Position numbers and translations under genes: made by a program
Source: Deltaproteobacteria bacterium CG_4_8_14_3_um_filter_43_13
Lineage (GTDB): Bacteria; Desulfobacterota; UBA8473
Length of the DNA: 9,106 nt
Assembly: GCA_002782605.1 (NCBI GenBank)
Contig: PFIF01000032.1
Span: 1-9,106, forward strand
Direction: 5' to 3'
Notes under the pieces: model-generated
The model's input: only the letters and a program-made list of their open reading frames with translations
What the model was told of the DNA's origin: nothing
Database searches by the model: none
In this document: in pieces, positions 6,689 to 9,106 of the stretch
Layout: each line of letters begins with the position of its first letter
How positions within the stretch are numbered: the stretch's first letter is position 1

Positions 6689-7783
6689 TCAATCATAGAC
6701 GATAAGTACTCTTCCATTTTTCAAATAGCTTGTGTATTTATCTGATCCTTGAACAATATTTGCATCCCGATTGTTGATTACCACATCTGTCCTCTTCTGG
6801 CCTGTGGCTTGAATCCCCTTGATTACAAAGGGTTTATCTGTAACCCGCTGGTTTTTTTTGGCTGCATCAACATCCTTGGCATACCCGACTACTCCCATCT
6901 TTACGGCATCTTTTTGTAACAGATTTTCAGCACTGTATATGAGTTCTCCATTTTGGTCCATAATCTTTGGTATCAGGGCAGGACGTATTTGAAGTTTTCT
7001 GGCATCGACTACCAACCCTGAATAGTTAAGCTTACTCAGATCTAAATCTTCTGTAACCTCTTCCTTCCTGTCCTCCTTTTTAGACTCCTTTACTTTTGCC
7101 TCTAATACAGGTTCGGGAGGTGGCGGCGGTACAGGCTTTGTTTGTGGAGTTTCAAGAGATGGTGGTTTAGGTGGTTTTTGTATTTTTGCTTCCAACAGTG
7201 GTTTGGGAGGCACTGGGGACGTTGGAGGCTTTGCTTGTGGAATTTCAACAGACGGGGGTTTAATAGCAGGGGGGACTTCCTTTCTTGGGATTACCGCAGG
7301 CATGAAAGCTTTTTTTTGATCTCCAGTCTCTTCCAACATCAACTTTAATAAGTCCCCTCTCAGATCCATTTCTACAGTAACTTCTACTGCACCGTCACTC
7401 ATATACCTGGTATTTATAACCCTTGACAATTTTACTACACCGCTTACCTTAGTTACCACAATATCACTGGTCGTCATAAAATTCTGTACTGTTGTCTGTG
7501 CATCCACCGTAACCCCTTTAACTGTTTCCAGTAAGTTACGGCGGGCATCTAAAATTGCTGCGCGTTTAGCCATTAATCGGGCCTGAGCCGGATTACTCAC
7601 AGAGGAAGGAGGGGCACCGCTTCCGGTAGCAGTTATAATGCCTATGCTCCAGTTGATTGTCCCACTGGGGAGTCTCTCTACTAAATCATTGCCATTGGCG
7701 GCAAAAAGGAGACAAGGGATAAGGCACAGGAGTACTACAGCAAATAAAGAAAAAGATCTCACATGAAATTTTAAAGCTAGCAT
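6689..7783 (-). CDS. Exported LPP20-like domain protein with proline-rich linker and conserved C-terminal domain
   Basis: The 364-residue protein has three parts. A signal peptide (about 1-29, ending LLFAANG) has cysteines C20 and C24 in the hydrophobic core, but neither sits in a good lipobox, so soluble secretion is more likely than lipidation. An LPP20-type domain (about 44-145) carries the family pattern ATGSGAPP, NPAQARLMAKRAAILDARRNLLE and a beta-rich tail. A proline- and lysine-rich linker (about 165-245) holds a duplicated unit. It is followed by a distinct domain (about 253-364, YSGLVVDARKLQIRPALIP to VGYAKD and TDVVINN) that I recall as recurring with LPP20 domains in deltaproteobacteria-like genomes. 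The molecular role is unknown; an envelope-spanning scaffold is a guess from the rigid linker. The ATG at 7783 has GGAGG 6 nt upstream. A palindromic element separates it from the flippase-like gene. Confidence 0.85.
   Translation of the reverse strand: MLALKFHVRSFSLFAVVLLCLIPCLLFAANGNDLVERLPSGTINWSIGIITATGSGAPPSSVSNPAQARLMAKRAAILDARRNLLETVKGVTVDAQTTVQNFMTTSDIVVTKVSGVVKLSRVINTRYMSDGAVEVTVEMDLRGDLLKLMLEETGDQKKAFMPAVIPRKEVPPAIKPPSVEIPQAKPPTSPVPPKPLLEAKIQKPPKPPSLETPQTKPVPPPPPEPVLEAKVKESKKEDRKEEVTEDLDLSKLNYSGLVVDARKLQIRPALIPKIMDQNGELIYSAENLLQKDAVKMGVVGYAKDVDAAKKNQRVTDKPFVIKGIQATGQKRTDVVINNRDANIVQGSDKYTSYLKNGRVLIVYD
7091..7261 (-). repeat. Duplicated proline-rich unit inside the LPP20-like gene
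   Basis: Residues 175-201 (KPPSVEIPQAKPPTSPVPP, then KPLLEAKI) match residues 206-231 (KPPSLETPQTKPVPPPPPEP, then VLEAKV) with one deleted residue. The shared frame is KPPS-E-PQ-KP...P-LEAK. The two copies lie at 7261-7181 and 7168-7091. This looks like an internal duplication that lengthened an extended linker between the two folded domains. Confidence 0.75.
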
Positions 7784-7806
7784 CTTTAACCTCCATTAAC
7801 AAATTA

Positions 7807-8006
7807 GTTCACACTGAAAAATTCCCTTTTCCGCTCTCTGGTGCAGGTTTTTTGACCCATCTATGACTCGCTTCAGGCATTTTCAGAAACTCACCCTTCG
7901 GGCTCAAACAGCTGAAAATGTTTATCTTCCGCTTCGTCAAGATGGGTTCCCCAAAAATCCTGCTCATGATCGCTCCAAAGGAAATTTTTCATTTTTCAGG
8001 ATGAAC
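7807..8006. mobile_element. 200-bp MITE-like imperfect palindrome with 6-bp target duplication at the flippase stop codon
   Basis: The element is 200 bp long and lies between perfect direct repeats AAATTA at 7801-7806 and 8007-8012. Its ends are inverted: GTTCA (7807-7811) and TGAAC (8002-8006). Complementarity continues inward with short indels: CTGAAAAAT 7814-7822 with ATTTTTCAG 7991-7999, CTTT 7826-7829 with AAAG 7978-7981, GCAGG...TTTTTG 7843-7854 with CAAAAATCCTGC 7952-7963, ACCCATC 7855-7861 with GATGGGT 7941-7947, TGAC 7864-7867 with GTCA 7936-7939, and CATTTTCAG 7878-7886 with CTGAAAATG 7912-7920. The tip carries CCCTTCGGG. The right AAATTA contains the flippase stop codon (TAA, 8012-8010). 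It holds no credible gene; a plus-strand open frame across it has no start signal or recognisable product. The transcript would fold into one long hairpin. Confidence 0.8.
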
Positions 8007-8009
8007 AAA

Positions 8010-8981
8010 TTAAATTTCTTCATTTCTGATTTCCTTAAGAGAAATATTGTCCTTCCAGAGGTAAAATAGTCCTAAAAAGGTTACAGGAAAGTATTGGCTT
8101 GCATGATAAACCAATGAGAACCCCAGAGCGTCACTTTCCTTTATACCCCAAAAGGCCAGTCCAGTTACACAGAAAAATTGGTACGTACCAATAAAGCCAG
8201 GGGAAGAAGGGATCATTACACCAAAGGTTAGGATTACAGTGAGTAGGAAAGGAGCATAAAATGGGAGATTAAAATTAAAAGATATAAAAACCAGTAGCGT
8301 TAAAACAGCATATGTTGTCCATATGGAAAAGGAATAAAACAGGATTAATGCTATCTGCTTTTTGCCCTTCAAGACATCGAAACCGGCTATAAAAGACATT
8401 AAGATTTCATCAGTTTTATGGGACAGACGTTTAGAAATAGGTGATAGTATATAGTTCAAAAACTTTAGCATATTTTCTTTATATTTCTTTAACAGTACAA
8501 GAAAGGCAATGATCAAGACATAGAAGACAAATGCTAAAATCCCTGCCTTTTTTAGCCAAGCAGGGAAAGGGAAGAATACCAGTATCACGGATAAAAATGC
8601 TAACAGGGTAAAACCATCCAATATTCTCTCAACAATGATAGTTGCAAAAGATAGACTCTTGCTCAGATTTTCTTTCCTGCCAATAGCATACGCCCTTACA
8701 AACTCCCCTATCCTGGCAGGCAATATATTGTTGGCCATAAATCCTATCATCACTGCGGAAAACAGACTGTGATTTTTAACCCTTTTTATCGGCTCCAATA
8801 GATAACGCCATCTTATAGCTCTAAGCCACATAGTCAAGAGTAACAAAAGAATCGCCGGAATCAAATAGATATAATTAGCGCTTTGTAATGAAAGCACCAG
8901 TTTTCCATAGCTCACATTGCGAAGGGCAAGATACAGAAAAACAAGGCTTGTTAGTATACCCACAAATAATTTTATTTTCAT
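8010..8981 (-). CDS. Flippase-like integral membrane protein (lysylphosphatidylglycerol synthase TM-region / UPF0104 family)
   Basis: This polytopic inner-membrane protein of 323 residues is usual length for stand-alone members. Hydrophobic segments lie near 4-20, 36-54, 72-88, 122-138, 146-164, 208-234, 240-258, 263-283 and 288-308. Family hallmarks are NNILPARIGEFVRAYAIGRK (84-103) and PSSPGFIGTYQFF (258-270). Members without the C-terminal synthetase domain are commonly found near glycan or lipid biosynthesis genes and are proposed to move or bind lipid-linked substrates; the exact activity here cannot be read. The ATG at 8981 is supported by the N-terminal match (MKIKLFVGI), but its Shine-Dalgarno is weak (GGAGAG is 12 nt away). 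It is the first gene after a terminator-like hairpin. Removing the element downstream would bring its stop within about 20 bp of the LPP20-like gene, so the two were probably adjacent in one operon. Confidence 0.88.
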   Translation of the reverse strand: MKIKLFVGILTSLVFLYLALRNVSYGKLVLSLQSANYIYLIPAILLLLLTMWLRAIRWRYLLEPIKRVKNHSLFSAVMIGFMANNILPARIGEFVRAYAIGRKENLSKSLSFATIIVERILDGFTLLAFLSVILVFFPFPAWLKKAGILAFVFYVLIIAFLVLLKKYKENMLKFLNYILSPISKRLSHKTDEILMSFIAGFDVLKGKKQIALILFYSFSIWTTYAVLTLLVFISFNFNLPFYAPFLLTVILTFGVMIPSSPGFIGTYQFFCVTGLAFWGIKESDALGFSLVYHASQYFPVTFLGLFYLWKDNISLKEIRNEEI

Positions 8982-9045
8982 TAATAGACCAGTCTCTCCA
9001 CAGATTTAAGATTGCACTCATTATTGATGGCTTCGTAAAAAGTCG
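8982..9045 (-). other. Leader between the terminator-like repeat and the flippase gene
   Basis: These 64 bp should hold the promoter of the minus-strand unit if the upstream hairpin terminates transcription. I see no convincing -35/-10 pair. AATAAT is present on the minus strand near 9025, but without a good -35 partner. GACTTTTTACGAAGCCATC belongs to a repeat motif that I recall as common in metagenomic deltaproteobacteria. No small gene is supported. Confidence 0.35.
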
Positions 9046-9075
9046 AAAAAATCCCTCTCCCTCGATGGGAGAGGG
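9046..9075 (-). terminator. Terminator-like hairpin of the CCCTCTCCC repeat family
   Basis: On the minus strand a perfect 9-bp stem, CCCTCTCCC / GGGAGAGGG (9075-9067 with 9061-9053) with a 5-nt loop, is followed by A and six T residues (9051-9046). This is the form of an intrinsic terminator for a gene lying beyond 9106. The same sequence belongs to a dispersed repeat type seen in many bacterial genomes, whose spurious translation reads SPQPSPIEGEG, so termination may be a side effect of a repeat. Confidence 0.6.
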
Positions 9076-9106
9076 TTGGGGTGAGGGTGCAAAAGGCACT
9101 AATTCA

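Noticed and set aside
7726..7735. Lipobox and lipoprotein status of the LPP20-like protein
   Set aside because: The residues before C20 and C24 (LLC, IPC) do not fit the lipobox, and an ordinary cleavage site follows at about A28-A29.
7863..8069. Plus-strand open frame of 68 codons across the 200-bp palindrome
   Set aside because: It runs from inside the element into the antisense of the flippase C-terminus, has no Shine-Dalgarno and resembles no family I know.
8875..9099. Minus-strand open frame of 74 codons beginning MPFAPSPQPSPIEGEG
   Set aside because: It is the translation of the dispersed GGGAGAGGG repeat and overlaps the flippase gene in another frame. The SPQPSPIEGEG string is a well-known artefact of this repeat.

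Overview
The window reads as part of the chromosome of a moderately AT-rich Gram-negative bacterium. MutS, a class III cyclase fused to a receiver domain, a 7TM-type histidine kinase, an LPP20-like exported protein and short palindromic repeats at gene junctions fit a deltaproteobacterial, Nitrospirota-like or similar metagenomic lineage. This placement is inference; no taxonomic marker in the window settles it. All seven supported genes lie on the minus strand, so transcription runs from high to low coordinates. No tRNA, rRNA, CRISPR array, prophage or transposase gene is visible.

Layout in transcription order. A terminator-like hairpin of the common CCCTCTCCC/GGGAGAGGG repeat type (9046-9075) marks the probable end of an upstream unit. 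It is followed by a flippase-like integral membrane protein (8010-8981), an exported LPP20-like protein with a duplicated proline-rich linker (6689-7783), an exported transglutaminase-like protein with a C-terminal beta-sandwich (5506-6660), a UDP-glucuronate decarboxylase / UDP-xylose synthase (4553-5488), a membrane histidine kinase overlapping it by one base (2334-4553), a response regulator with an adenylate cyclase output (1149-2162), and the N-terminal third of mutS, which runs off the left edge (1-1076).

The first four genes concern the cell envelope and its glycans. The last two before mutS form a phosphorelay whose output would be cAMP rather than DNA binding. Several junctions are tight (17 bp, 28 bp and a TGATG overlap), which suggests one transcription unit from the flippase at least to the histidine kinase. 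A working hypothesis is an envelope or exopolysaccharide module co-transcribed with its own signal-to-cAMP sensor.

The most notable non-coding structure is at two operon junctions, 7801-8012 and 2206-2341. Each holds a short, long-armed inverted-repeat element bounded by perfect direct repeats (6 bp AAATTA; 10 bp AATTATTCAA). In both cases the direct repeat contains the stop codon of the upstream gene. These look like MITE-type insertions that landed on the stop codon and regenerated it by target-site duplication. A third, unrelated short-repeat cluster sits between the cyclase gene and mutS.
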